Assembly: GCF_019649055.1 (NCBI RefSeq)
Contig: NW_026570272.1
Span: forward strand, 868,001-932,000
From: Paramacrobiotus metropolitanus
Lineage: Eukaryota > Tardigrada > Eutardigrada > Parachela > Macrobiotidae
Direction: 5' to 3'
DNA: 64,000 bases
Shown here: positions 12,447 through 24,933 of the stretch, piece after piece
Position numbering within the stretch: the stretch's first letter is position 1
How the letters are laid out: each line of letters opens with the position of its first letter
Program-made: the position numbers and the translations under genes
Notes under the pieces: generated by a model
What the model was told of the DNA's origin: nothing
What the model saw: only the letters and a program-made list of their open reading frames with translations
Databases searched by the model: none

Positions 12447-13790
12447 ATCTGCACGGGCGTTGGCTGCGTGCACGGATAATTTATTTAATTTTAAATTTAT
12501 TTAATTTAAATTTATTTATTAAAAAGGTAACGTTTATACATCCATTTATTTCGGTTTTTTGGCATAAATACTTTAGAAATCTGTCACAAAATCTATAATT
12601 TTCTAACAAAAATACAGGTAAGTAGTACCCGGTTCCATTCGAGAAAAAAAAAGCTCAGGTTTTCTCCATCCAAAATGGGTGGAGATGGGTGTCACCAAGA
12701 TGGGGTTTTTTTCAAATTCCAAAAAGCCATTATACGTATACGTAACTACAGTAATTTCGTAGACCATGCATGTGATAAGCAAAAAAGTACATTAAAACGG
12801 CTTCCGAACATGCCGTTTTAAAGGCGCCGTGTTGTAAGTACTCCGACGATGTCTATCTGCACAGGTGCTGGCTGCGGTATTTTAAATTTCGTTTCTTTTA
12901 CGTCTTGTTGGGAGGTTTGAATTTTTTCTTACGTTTTTTGAATTTTGATTGTAGTTATTATAGGATTTTATACGTAGTTTCTCCCGTTTTATCCAATCAC
13001 AACAGGGTTTTCTACCGATTTTCTGACATAATTTTTTCACGTGCCGCAATCTGGGGATAGTTAATGACATTTTTGTCTCTGTAAATAGCTCATATTCGTC
13101 TTTAAATATGTAGCATACGAGTATTTTCCTTCAAAGAACTGAACTGTTTCCAATATTACAGAAACATATTACAGAAATTCCCTTCTTCGATTCTTCTAGT
13201 GTGACTTTCAAGTATTACATAGTACTGCACTGGCAAGCATTAACAATTAACATGTACTAATAGTACTATTAACATGTACAGCTTAGGACAAAAAAGACGC
13301 ATAGTCCCACCCACAGCATTCCGAACGCATGCGGCGCAGTGCGCTGTACGACTCAGCTAAAATATCCGTTGTCGTACAAGTGCACTTGACACATGCGTAC
13401 GGATATCTGGGTATGGGGTAATGCGTCTTTTTAGTCCTAAGCTGTAATAGTTACTATAATTACATGTAATATTATATACTTCGTACAACAAAATTCGTGG
13501 TATTGCTCAACCGTATTTTTTTGAAAAATTATGGTTCAAGTGAGTAAAGTTCCACAGTAATTATGTAAAATAGCGAAATAAAAGAATATAAAAAAGTTAA
13601 ATCAATAAAAAAAAGTTAAATTAATAATATAAAAGTTTTAAATATATATATTTAAAATTAAGTAAATGACCCGTTCATGCAGCCAACGCCTGTGCAGGGA
13701 TCCCGTGCCCTCAGCCAACAGCCGTTCCCAAAGTCCATGCACGCAGCCAACACCCGTGTTTACCCGTGCACGCAGCCATAATGAGAAATT
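12447..13790. repeat. Region with inverted copies of a GTTGGCTGC-type motif
   Basis: A motif near CTGCACGGGCGTTGGCTGC lies at 12448 and 12858 on the plus strand, and in inverse form near 13674, 13735 and 13768. The first and third copies are each followed or preceded by the same TTTAATTTTAAA tract, which gives an inverted pair of about 50 bp (12447-12497 and 13650-13700). It may be a decayed DNA transposon of about 1.3 kb. No transposase is readable. Confidence 0.45.
13279..13444. mobile_element. 166-bp MITE with TA target duplication
   Basis: The termini CAGCTTAGGACAAAAAAGAC and its near-exact inverse (with one T/A difference) face inward and are flanked on both sides by TA. The interior has no coding capacity. 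A TA duplication with CAG-like ends fits a Tc1/mariner-mobilised MITE. Confidence 0.8.
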
Positions 13791-16597
13791 AATTTTTACG
13801 CTAAGACATTGCTCGCCCATGGCATACATACTTAAAAGAATAATTTTCTCGGCAATGATCCAGCGGGCGTGGCCAGACACGAATTTAATGGTAAAAGTAC
13901 TGTATCTATTGTATTTGTGAAGTACTCCCATACTACTGTACTCGTATTACTGTTAGCACTGGCAAACTTGATTTTAAGCGCATTATTTTACCCGTTATCG
14001 CTGTCGTCTCGCTCCTTCATATTTTAATTTAATTTTCTGAATCACTGCCTTGAAAATTTCGAATTTTCAGTGAATTTCGTCACTTCTAGCAAAATATTTG
14101 CAGCTCTCACGCGGCTCAGCCCGCTCGATAAGTGACAAAATTGCATTATTTCAGAAAACGTATTTTAGAAAAACAGTGTTCAAAGCAGTGTTTCAGAAAA
14201 TAAAATTAAATGAAGGAGCAAGACCACGGTGATTGAGGGTAACTCAATGTCCGTTATCAAGGAAGAGTAGAACACGCATCAGTTTCCGGCTGCCGGCGGA
14301 AAGATGACTGGTTCTATTACGGGGTAACGTGCACGGCACATGTAAAATGATTTGCATTGCTGCGACCCATTAGCCAAAGTAAGGAGACAATAGTTTGTGA
14401 ATTTCCAGCAGCGGCTGGGCTAAAAGCGCATTGTTGACTCAGATTGCCTTTTAGAGCACTCAACAACAAAGTGAATAATCAATCGTTTAACTTGCGTCAT
14501 CTGTTTTGTTCGCTATGCACACCGTATGTCAGCAATTAAAAGAAGCGCAAGAATGCAAACGATAAAGTACAAAGGAACACTAATTTCCAGATTTTGGTAA
14601 ACATATAAAATAGTTAAAGAAATGGTAAACCGCTTGAAAAGCACTGTGTAAGTAAACGATACAAAAAAGAGTCCACCGCATGCACCATTACATTGAACTT
14701 TATCGTTGCTACGGTACATACACAATGATCCACACACTATTTACTAGTAACATAATCCATCCATTAACATTTTAAAATCGGCAAGCTCTATCAGATTTAG
14801 CTTTGTGGCAGCAGATCGTTCGACTGTTAGGTCATCGGGGTGATATACCTCCATATTTTTATCTTTTATATGCAGATTGATTAAGACCGGAAGCAGAATG
14901 ATCGGCAATATGGAGACTTAATTATGCGGATAAGAGGAAGGCGACTTTCATGAATATTTTATCGAAGAACACAAACAGCGATACCGAAAAGAGAGGCGGC
15001 GATCAATCGGAAAGATCTTCTTCCTTCCGGGTTGCTCCCGCTCTCGGTTGGCAGTTAAGCGCCAGGCGCCTAACGTCCTTGAACTGCAGCCCCGTCACGA
15101 CGCTGCCGGTCCGAACACTGCGTCCAAAGTTCCAACTTAACGTTCATTATAAAGGCGCCAGTGGCATGGAGAGGAATTTCACCAGTTCCCACGCGTTGGG
15201 GTAACGGACTTGCATCCTAGAATTAGTTTTTAGTTTACAGGGTTACGAGCAAAAAATTAACAGGATAGCGAAAGTTCTCAAGGCCAACGACTCTTCAGCA
15301 GCGTAGAATTGAGCCTGCATTTTGCATGATGTCGATTACCTCGGCTCCTACAGGGCTATCTGCTTGAATCCTATATTCACACTGCGAATTCTAATTTATT
15401 ATTATATCTGGATTATTATTATACCTTTTCTGGAATATTGCATTTTATTTTATTATTTATATACTCAGTTATTTGCAGCAATTTGCTGACTTACCGCTAA
15501 TTTTCCCCGCTCTTGGTTTCGGTTTCTTTGTCTTGCTTAATTTAAGCCCATTCTTTTTTGTTTTTATATCTTTCGTTGGCGATGCCGACGCTCCAGGTTC
15601 TTGCTGGTATCCGCGGGCCGTGGTGTGCTACGGTGGCGCGAGGAAGCTCCGAATACAGTCCACCACGGCCATGGTGGCACATTGTGGATGCTGGCGCAGC
15701 CAACGCTTCACTGCGACTGTACTCAGCGTAAGCTTCCTGAAAATGGCGTCCTTCGCAAGGCTTTCTTACACGCTGCCTGTAATTATATTCCCTAGTGAAA
15801 CTTTATTTTATAATTTATCATGCCTGCAACAGTGTTTATAAAGAAGTCAATCAGCTTCATAGCATTGGCCACGCCCTCGAGCGGCGGTATCGGCGAGTGA
15901 TTGCTGGGAAGGAATTGGTCAACACCGACATAATACGAACAAGACCGCTAGGGCACCTTTCGTTTTCTTTGCTTGGCGCTGTGAATACGCGAAAACGCCA
16001 AGTTGGCTGGAGGCATATATGGAAAAGATCAACAGGGTATTCGATATTCTCTTGATGGAGCGTTCGAGGATAAATTTCTTGGCTCTCTGCTGGTACCGGT
16101 GCAATGGCAGGTCACATCAGCGCTAAGAAGCATAACGAAGAAGATTAACACCTCCGTAATTTGCGATTTTCAGAAACGAAATATCGTTTGTGTGCACACA
16201 GAGAGTTAAATGAATCCTGCGATATAAGAGCGACTCCGTGGCGCGAAAAAGATTAACCGCAAATGTTGTTGCGGAAGGAATCCCGGGACAACGAAAGACA
16301 TACCTTTATGAAGCCGCTTTGTTGCTCAGTGTAGCCGCATAACTTCTACAACATAGACCATTAGAAGAATGTACTCGTACATATTAAAAAGGTACACATT
16401 AATGAATTCTTCTGCGCACGGCGAAACAGTGTACAATAAATGCGCATTTCCGGTTATTGTATTACAAAACAAATATATTATGATTGCTATTTGGAAAGCG
16501 CACGTTGAGAAGGAACTTGGGAAGTGCAAGTGCTGCGCCAAGCGGAACGGCGGCGTAAGGTCATTTGGAGCCCGCTAAGCAGTGAACGACGCCAATG

Positions 16598-16845
16598 GAA
16601 ATATTATTACGATAACAAAGACGCTAGGTTTTGCAACAGAAAATGCTACGCTTGGAATAAAGACTTTCTACGCTTAGAATAAATGCTACGCTGCTAATAT
16701 TATTACGATAACAAAGACGCTAGGTTTTGCAGCAGAAAATGCTACGCTTAGAATAAAGACTTTCTTCGCTTAGAATAAATGCTACGCTTAGATTTTAGAA
16801 TGAATGCTACGCTTAGAATAAAGACGCTTAGAATAAAGGCTTTCC
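16598..16845. repeat. Nested tandem repeat
   Basis: Copies of TGCTACGCTTAGAATAAA (18 bp, variable) are interleaved with AAAGACTTTC words. A larger block beginning ATATTATTACGATAACAAAG occurs twice (about 16600 and 16698). Confidence 0.8.
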
Positions 16846-17740
16846 CCCTTAGCTTAGGAAGAAAGTTGTCAGCCAACAAAATGATATACTTTATGGTTTG
16901 ATATCCAGATGAACACGCAACTACTTACAGATATGGCTGGTGTGGTGTTGGAATGGATGCAAATATGCGCGCGCAGGTTAATGACCTTTTGGCACGGCCA
17001 CAAAAACACAATTGCCGAAAAGCGTTAGGCCGATCAGTAATATTAGCGGAATGCCCGAACGGATGGGGGTGAGTGGGTAACAAAAGGAATGCAGAAAATG
17101 GCAACTGCGCCCATTAACCGCTTCCACGTGTACGTGCACAAACCTTACTGTGTTTTCGGCTTGCACAATGTGAAGGATAAGGAGTGCTTCTCCACGCGGC
17201 ATTATGTGTTATCTCATGAAAACAGTGAAACGCGATATCCTTGCCGAGCGGATGCAGCATCAACTTCCGGTCGTTGCATTGTCCCGGGTTACAGCAACAG
17301 AACTGACGAGCATGTGCCGCCGCTTAAAATCCTATCAGGTCGCATGTATCAGCGGTAGCCATACATTTCAAAACACTACGCTGTTCTGCCACAGAAACTG
17401 CAGGTATAATTATTTCAAATGCGTTCAGCGTTCATTCCATCATGTTGACATTTTTCGCTGCATAAGAACACCTGCTGAGATATGTAATGTGCGTATTTGT
17501 TGGAATTGAACTGTACTGATTGCGGATGTATCTGTACAGTTGCAATTAAAGCATAATTTATTTTACAATAAATGATTTACTTCGAGCATTCTGTGCACAT
17601 CCATTTTTTTTGTAAAAGTCTGCACATCTTGGCTATGCATTTTACACGTAATCCACTTGCCTATTTACCTACACTGCGTTGGCGGGTATCCCAAGAACTG
17701 CGGGATATTGATTAAAGACGGATTGATTGATTTTTGATTA

Positions 17741-17762
17741 TACGTATGTGATCACATACGTA
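17741..17762. repeat. Perfect 22-bp palindrome
   Basis: Eleven bases, TACGTATGTGA, are followed immediately by their exact reverse complement, with no loop. It sits among GATTGATT-type words. It may be a protein-binding site or chance. Confidence 0.8.
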
Positions 17763-18452
17763 CTAAAGGATTGATTTTTGTTTGTCTTGATTGATCTACA
17801 TCAGGATTGCTATATATGAGGTCGTCAGCGTCGGCGGTTGTTTCCGTATGTAAAAAAAGTGATGAAAACAGGTAAAGTGACCTTACCCAGCCGATTGCGA
17901 GAGCGGCCAGGTGAAAAGTGATTTGATTGCCAAATGCCGGCGCTGATGCTCCATTAATTGATCACACCGATCTGCAAAGTCAAAGTCGGCAAGCGGAAAC
18001 GGGGAGATCGATTCGGTGAACAGTGGAAATTTGATGAGTGTTGTATAGGAACATTGTTTGCCCGTTATTGCAGCGTCGTGTATTCATACCATAAAGATTA
18101 AGTAATTAAAGCATAATTAATTGTTTGTTTTCATTATGTTGCCCTGCCGGTAGTAAACACAGACTCTTGTAATAATGTGCACTGGGCCATGGAAGCCGCA
18201 CAGATTACCCATCGTGCGGTTGCCGTTGGTAATTGGTAGTAAATATAACAAGCAGCTACAGGAAAGTTAATTGACACAGCCTCAGGATAACTAATTTTTG
18301 TGTTCGTAAGCGTATGTTATTGAGCAAAACAATGATGTTTGCAAGCATCAACATGTTTGCAAGATTTAACACGTTTTAATTGTCACCAACGTTTTAAAAA
18401 TCCTCTTGAGGGATCGATATTGTTTTATCTTCGGGGATCGACAGTTTTCAAT

Positions 18453-18935
18453 ATGGGAAGCATTTCTCACTCTCCCAAAAAGTTTCCCGGAAATCGCAAA
18501 TTCCCCATCCGCGACAACAAAGCCACATGCATTGTCGAAGCGCTCATCTGTCTCCACAGCGCCATCACATTAGTCCTTTTTTGGTTTGAGGCGGCAATTT
18601 TCGTGTATACTTGTTATTATGGCATGCATATGCTGCGCCTTATAGCATTGATAAATATATGCCAATATGCATCATCGGATGTACAGGCGGCATTCTTAAT
18701 CCGTACAGTAACTACAGTTCTACAGTTCTACAGTAAATTTTTCAAAAAGTGAACACACTTGGCTGAATAACCCTCTGTATATCAAGAATTGTAGCAAGCG
18801 ACAACAGGGACTGTGTTCGTTGCTGCAGATTGCCGATTTCTTGTTCCCTTCGCTCCTTATACGTGAGATTGCGGTGAGTGTGCTGCAAATGCCTTTTTGA
18901 GTGTTCATGGCAGCCATAAGGGCTCCCTTGTAGTT
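18453..18935 (+). pseudogene. Gustatory-receptor-like relic
   Basis: An ATG frame at 18453-18752 encodes two hydrophobic helices resembling a Gr N-terminal half. About 70 bp later, 18810-18898 encodes LLQIADFLFPSLLIREIAVS, which closely matches the partial Gr gene at the window's left edge (VQIADSLFAAFLIIEITLS), and then hits a stop. The middle of the receptor is missing, and the 3' flank (about 19015-19065) resembles the flank of the first Gr. This is a truncated tandem duplicate. Confidence 0.5.
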
Positions 18936-19405
18936 CAGTGAGTTAAATTAGTCCGTGGTGCTGTGTAGACAAAATTTTCTGTGCATAATAGATCGGTTAC
19001 ACAACCGAGTGCTTCCTGGACAAAAGGATGTGATGCGAAATGGAAGTATTTGCGGACCATGCGCATTGTCATACTTTGTCTATCTGGATTACCGGGAAAG
19101 CGCTTCACCCTGTGTATAACTGCTTCACGATAAATCGATTTTTTTACAATAAAAATTTTCCCCGTCTGGAGGACAAATTTATAAGCCGGAATGTAACACC
19201 CGGAATATAACAAAGAAGGCCACGTTAGCAGAAAACCGGCACCGCTCTTCACTCCGCACGCATCCGCGACAGCTTGCAGCCAAAGCTGTCTGGGATTGCA
19301 TTTATTTCTGTCAATGAAATCATTCCATGATCCTGTTTTAATTATTGCATACGTGTGGTTGCGGAATTTCTTGTGGAATTTCTCGAAGATAGCACAGGAT
19401 TCCAC

Positions 19406-20895
19406 ATGGACGAAATTGAGTTGAAGACCGTATGCCCAAAGCGCAAAACATCCAGCACGCACAACAACTGCATTCACGACAATGTCCTGTATAATCTTCT
19501 CAAGCCCTATTTATGGCTGTTACGTATTGGCGGACTATTCTTCATCCACGTTCGCAGTGCCGCTGGAAACGATACCCGGCCGCCGCTGCGCTGCCGCATA
19601 TTCGAAAAGATCTCCTTATGCCACTGTACTGTGGTGATGGTGCTGAATTTCTGCTCGTTAGCGTACCATATTACCGGCATGATTGGGAAATACCTGGCAA
19701 TGAGCATTAATTTTGGCACCATGATCGAGCTGGTCCGGGATATCATGGCATTACTGTGGGTCACCCAGTTGACCTGCATCCATCTCTCCTTTTACGTTGG
19801 CTGCTGGAAATATTCCGGTGTTGGAGAATTATTATATAAATTCGACACGGCGCACTATACGTGTACGATTGACGGTTGTTTACTGGACGCGAAATACCGC
19901 AAAGAATTCCGCCGGCATCGCAATGTCTTGCTCGCCGTGGCCATTACACATCTAGCCATATTTATGGGTCTGACGTTGCGAGTGAAGGACTCAACACCGG
20001 CCAATCCCACTTTGGCGTTACTGGATAATATCGCGTTTGAATTTATGTCCTTCGTGTACATTGCACCGATGTACTTTTTCGCCATAGTGGCGTCTATTTT
20101 GATCTATGATTTTCGTCATTTACACGGTGACCTCGCGTGGCAGCTGCGGAAGGGTGAAGGACTGGATCAGTTGGATGAATATCGGCGAAAACATAATAAT
20201 TTATGCCAGTTGCTGCAGTTGGCGGATCGGCTGTTGTGTCCGTTCATATTGTTGGGAATATTGGGGAGCGTCGTCATCATCTTGTTGCAGATCTTCATCA
20301 TTCAGTCGATGTTGGATTCCGGGGATAAAGTCGATGTATTCTACTTGGTTAATGTGTTTCTGTGGTGCATCACGTATCTGATACAAGTGGTGACAATCTT
20401 ACGGATGGGTTCTTTCGTTAACGAATCGGTAAAAATTTTTCACCATTTGAACACTTTTGCTGTGTAAATTTTACGCGGAATGGTTTTGCGACTTTCCGTC
20501 TAGGCGCATTTACCGGTTGCGGACCTGTACCACATCGACCAACACCTTTGACAAAACCACAGATCAGCGCGTTGCACACCTTCTTGAATAAGATCACCTG
20601 CAACAAAATTGGCTTCACTGCCTGGAATACGGTCGTCATCGAACGGCCTGCGGTAGTTGAAGTACGTACCTACGTAAACTGCTGCTTTACTTTACACGGT
20701 AACCATCGATCATACGTGTAATTACCACGCGAGTTAGCATTAGTGTGCATTTTTGACGGTTTGCGCTTCATCGACGCTTTGCAGGTATTTGGGGCTTATG
20801 TGACGTATCAAATCTTGATATTCGTTCTGCGAATGGACCTGAAAATGGATCACGATGTGGAGCATCATTCGGAATTTTGCGAATGTGGGAGATGA
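19406..20895 (+). CDS. Gustatory-receptor-like 7TM protein; exon 2 frame disturbed
   Basis: The long first exon (19406-20428) starts at ATG (MDEIELK) and encodes about six membrane helices, ending RMGSFVNES before TCG|GTAAAA. The second exon is 20504-20661 (after CCGTCTAG). It begins AHLPVADLYHIDQ and must change frame near 20540-20552 to reach KITCNKIGFTAWNTVVIER, so it contains an apparent one-base indel. The last exon is 20785-20895 (after CTTTGCAG), with VFGAYVTYQILIFVL and a stop after 36 codons. The architecture matches the gene at 1-823. The frameshift makes this a likely recent pseudogene or an allele-specific lesion. A sequencing slip near CACCTTTGACAAAACC is the alternative. Confidence 0.6.
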
Positions 20896-21420
20896 GAAAT
20901 CTGCGTTATATTGTGCGAATCCACTGCACATGATCACCCGATATTCATTGCTATATTTTATTTTTCATTTTGACCACCAAGTATCGCATGTAAATGTGGC
21001 TGCTTGAAGTAACTAACCATGCATGTACCCACAATCAATCCAACAGCACAGAGCAGCGAACAAGTACAATCTTTACAAATGATGTCTATCATCGCAACCT
21101 TTGCAGGTATTTGGGGCTTATGTGACGTATCAAATCTTGATATTCGCTGCGAATGGACCTGAAAATGGATCACGATGTGGAGCATCATTCGGAATTTTGC
21201 GAATGTGGGAGATGAGAAATCTGCGTTATATTGTGCGAATCCACTGCACATGATCACCCGATATTCATTGCTATATTTTATTTTTCATTTTGACCACCAA
21301 GTATCGCATGTAAATGTGGCTGCTTGAAGTAACTAACCATGCATGTACCCACAATCAATCCAACAGCACAGAGCAGCGAACAAGTACAATCTTTACAAAT
21401 GATGTCTATCATGGCGCAAC
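20777..21420. repeat. Tandem duplication of about 321 bp covering the Gr last exon
   Basis: The units 20777-21098 and 21099-21420 are nearly identical over their length. The second copy of the exon lacks two bases (GATATTCGCTGCG against GATATTCGTTCTGCG), so it loses the reading frame right after the TYQILIF signature. It can serve only as a dead exon or alternative tail. The high identity shows that the duplication is recent. Confidence 0.9.
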
Positions 21421-21424
21421 CACA

Positions 21425-22045
21425 TTTAAGGAAAGGGGGTTGTAAATTCGTGTACCTGCACGAAAACTCGCGCACTCCCAAACACATTTGTTCGGTTTGA
21501 CATTCTACAGAAGATATTATACACAGTGAAAACCGTTTGTGCGCAACATCCCGTCTGTTGTGTAAAAGTTTACCGTGTAAAAGTCTCATTATGGACCGAT
21601 CTCCTCAAATTTTGCACGTAAATGAACATAACAATGAAGATCGTTTTTACACCGATCCAGACTTCCATGATTTTTTTCAAACTTTAAAATGAATTTTAAA
21701 ATTTTTGAAATTCATTTTAAAATTTGAAAAACACGCTAGAACAGTGGTCGGGTGTAAAAACGTTCTTCGTGGTCATGTGCATTTACGTGCAAAATTTAAG
21801 GAAGATCGGTCCATAATGAGACTTTTGGTACACCCGAACGCATTCAAACTTTTTGGAATTTTCTAACAGCCGTAACTCCCGAACCGGATGTTGCGCGCAC
21901 AAACGGTTTTCACGCTAGTGTATACTAATCTTCTGGCTACAGAATGTCATAAACCGAAACAAAATAGTGTTTGGGAGTGCGCGAAAGTAAAAGTTTTCGT
22001 GCATGTACACGAATTTGATACCATGTACCGGGCCACTTCCCTTAA
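21425..22045. mobile_element. Foldback DNA element, copy B
   Basis: The right end, read inversely, starts TTAAGGGAAGTGGCCCGGTA. The left end starts TTAAGGAAAGG with a roughly 10-bp internal deletion. The arms share CGAAAACT, GCGCACTCCCAAACAC and CGGTTTTCAC landmarks. The centre around 21690-21720 is a perfect A/T-rich palindrome built on TTTTAAAATT. It begins about 5 bp after the duplicated Gr exon unit. Confidence 0.8.
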
Positions 22046-22232
22046 ACTTACTGAATTTAAAAAAAAACGTAAACAGTGCAACTGCGCTCAGTACTTCTGC
22101 GCTCAATAATGCGTTCGGCGCGCATATCGCTTTATGTTCCTCGTTACGAGTCCTCAAATGTCTATTACAGCACGGTTTACGGCATAAACTTGTCTCGGTT
22201 CCATATAAACCCGTTTTCCAGTGTTTATCCTA

Positions 22233-22287
22233 TAATTAGCAATTATGTTCAAATTAGCAATTATGTTCAAAATTAGCAATTATGTTC
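22233..22287. repeat. Three tandem copies of an 18-19-bp unit
   Basis: The unit is ATTAGCAATTATGTTCAA, repeated three times with one-base length variation. Confidence 0.85.
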
Positions 22288-22517
22288 GAATGAAGAATGA
22301 ACAGGTAGCACAGTGCAATGTGCGACTGGAGCACAACGTCCAAAAAGTGCTCTTCCTCGTTTACTTAATACAACTTAGCATTAACGGTCAACCATTATCT
22401 AAAGACCTTCTTTTAGTGCAGTAATCTGTTAAATCCGTGATAAACGCGATTCAGTGAAACAGTCAACGGTCCCAGTCCAAGATGGCACAAAGAGTGACTG
22501 GTGTCGAAGTAACTCCG

Positions 22518-24677
22518 TCAAGCACCCTTGTAACGGGCCGCCCAATATCCAAACACTGTATTAAATGGAAAATATTCCCACATCTGTTTCTCGCTGTCAT
22601 AGACCTCCATGGTATCAATTCGGCGGCGGTTGATCCGACTGTGTACCCCACCGAAAACATGAATTTGGTTCTCCATCACAAAGGCACAATGATTACATCG
22701 CGGTTTCAAAAGCGGAGGAATAGTCTTCCATTTTTTAGACCTCAGATTGAGGCGGATGCAAGAACTCAACACCGTCAAGCGACTGCGTACTGGTACACCG
22801 CCCAACAGATAAACATTCCCGTTCAGTTCCACTACCGCAAAATTCTTGCGTGGTCCACATGAAGCCGGTAGTGGCTCCCAGTTCTTCATCACCGTGTCGA
22901 AAGACCAAGGATACAGCAAGTTCTTTTTCTGATCGAATCCGAAGTAGTTTATACGTTGATTGCTAAGCCGCACTGCACCAGCTACCGATCGAATCCTGCA
23001 AAATGCACGAAACCGGACTTGAGGCTAGTCATTACAATTTGCAAACGACCCAGAGAATACTGTTTAAGCGACATATGCCGTACTGGTTTCACATGTCTCG
23101 GGAATTTGCTGTCAAAAACAGAAACTAGTCAAAAACTGCAACCTACTTTGCCACGCCATGACATCTTTCTATCGGGACATCCACCGCACCTAACCACTAA
23201 TCGAAGCTGCGTGCATAAAACGACGGAGATCCTTTATTGTTACTCCAGAAGTAAATCTTCTCCACAATGGCTATGGGATGCTGTAAAGCCACTGATGGAT
23301 CCAAAACGGGAAAGCGATGCCAAACATCCCATCTTGGATTCCACGCCACCATTGTGAAATGTGCAGTGGAATCCGGTGGAGTTTGGCGGTTTGGCGGTTT
23401 TAGACAAATATGAGAACGCGCATCTGCCAGCTGCCACGATCGTTCGTACAACTGAAAGTATACCTCGCTGCCCCTTACAGAGACGTACGGGGAAAATAGC
23501 CGGCCACGAAGATCTGTTGGCAAAGGAAACTCGCGTAAAGTCTTTGTTAGAGGGTCGAATAACTGAAGCATCGCTTTTCGGAGGGAGTGAGAACGTGATA
23601 CCGATACTTCACGGTGCAGCTGCACTATAAGCACGCCTTTGGGCACATTATGTTTCCCGTTCAGTAGTGCGCTCAGTACATCCGCGGCGCTTGGCCTTTC
23701 GTCACCGCTGGCGTGCAAGCAGGGCTGAATGCAGGCTGACGGGAATGGCTGCGTCCACGTACGGGACGCAACCGCCCATGATCAAATTTATAAACCGCTC
23801 GTTCGTCACTGCAGCCTGGACTTCCACTACTGTCCCCGTTGGCTGCTGTAATTTACTCGGTAGTTGCTGCTGCCATGTTAGCCATTTCCAGTATAATACA
23901 ACCCAAACTCCAAATATCGGTTTTACGTCCGACATTGGTTGGTTGGATATCACCGAACGTTCTCATCATTTCGGGTGACAGGTATCGCGTAGTGCCGCGT
24001 AGATGTGTGATGTCCAGGGAGCACGTGGCATTCTGTTGCATTACCACGATGTCATCTGAATCCGCGATTAATAATCGCTCCCGGCCTTCAGCTACCTTCT
24101 TTATCAATATATTCCCTGGTTTAAGATCGCCATGAATGATGGTCTTGCGATGCAGGTAGCATAAACCGTTCGTAATTTCCATGGCGAACCGGAAAGTTTT
24201 ATGCACAGGAAAGAAGCCCATGTCTTCTTTTAATTTTATCAAATATGAAGACATCAAGACAAGTCTCCATCTACAGAAAACCAAATCAACTCTGTCAGCA
24301 AACCTTTATCAGAATAATATAATGTTTTTTTTCAACTCACAAGGAACATACTCCATCATCAGTTCGAAAAATTTACCCCCGGATGCGCTGAGGATGGACA
24401 CTTTGTAATAGTTAATCAGGTTATCATGGCGCAGAAGCAATAAGCTTCGTATTCTATCACGCCAGGCTGCCCAGGTTTCGTTACTTAATGCAGTTGATGG
24501 TGATTGTGGGTTTTTGAAGAGATGAACAACTTTGACAGCCACAATGGCATCTCCCGAATAGTCACCGGGCTGCGTGATCACTGCTTTGTAAACTGTCCCG
24601 AAAGCTCCTCGTCCGATACAGTCGCTGCTTTGGTATTGGTATGTGCAACTGTTACCAAATATCTCGCCACTATCCAT
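22518..24677 (-). pseudogene. Protein kinase-Kelch fusion gene, frame-broken
   Basis: Read on the minus strand from ATG at 24677: glycine loop GRGAFGTVY, VAVKVV lysine, MEYVP hinge, donor at CCTT|GTGAGT (24340), then a second exon with catalytic loop HGDLKPGN (HRD changed to HGD), IADSDD in place of DFG, SPEMM for APE and DIWSLGCIILEMA. Next come VTNERFINLIMGG, SGDERPSAADVLSALL (kinase subdomain XI) and two Kelch-like repeats (around 23197-23620 and 22518-22970, with GNVYLLGG and QIHVFGG). At least four frame changes are needed: an 8-bp imperfect duplication at 24245-24260, then near 23860, near 23740 and near 22985. I call it a pseudogene of a kinase-Kelch family. Unusually small introns are the alternative. 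The retrotransposon lies 70 bp upstream of the ATG. Confidence 0.65.
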
Positions 24678-24743
24678 TGTAAATAATAAAATAGCAACTG
24701 TAAATGGTACTGTGATGGGGGTCAGTAAAATTAATGGAAGACC

Positions 24744-24747
24744 ATAG
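24744..24747. repeat. Target-site duplication, left copy (ATAG)
   Basis: ATAG directly precedes the 5' LTR and recurs at 48570-48573 directly after the 3' LTR. A 4-bp duplication is typical of Ty3/gypsy-class integrases. Confidence 0.9.
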
Positions 24748-24898
24748 TGACGTATGGGAGTAGGATCATACGCCGGAGTACGTACGGATGCTGACTGTCC
24801 GCCTTCCACCTGCAACATAACGGATAATCTAGTCAATCAATGCTGTGATTTGCTGTTCTCTTTTACTAGCGATGTATATGATGTCATAACGCAAAGTC

Positions 24899-24906
24899 TA
24901 TATAAG
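24899..24906 (+). promoter_or_regulatory. LTR TATA box
   Basis: TATATAAG lies in the first third of the LTR (copy at 48147-48154 in the 3' LTR). An initiator-like TCAGTAG follows about 30 bp downstream, so the R region probably begins near 24931. The assignment is inference from spacing. Confidence 0.6.
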
Positions 24907-24912
24907 TTCTTG

Positions 24913-24933
24913 TGATGCCTAATATCGGCATCA
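24913..24933 (+). promoter_or_regulatory. Perfect hairpin near the predicted RNA start
   Basis: A seven-base stem TGATGCC / GGCATCA flanks the loop TAATATC, repeated in the 3' LTR at 48161-48181. Lying just upstream of or at the predicted cap site, it could act in DNA (binding site) or at the 5' end of the RNA. Confidence 0.5.

Larger units (their letters stand above)
13945..18452. other. Long intergenic region, no gene supported
   Basis: Several frames of 60-120 codons exist but none shows splice context, family motifs or codon structure that I trust. At 15547-15575 a T-rich segment (TTTTTGTTTTTATATCTTT then CGTTGGC) closely resembles the tail of a tRNA-like unit inside the retrotransposon (41800-41820), so a related repeat may lie here. 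A tandem repeat and a palindrome are listed separately. Confidence 0.4.

Noticed and set aside
16598-16845. CRISPR-like array
   Set aside because: Repeats are variable, without regular unique spacers, and the genome is eukaryotic.
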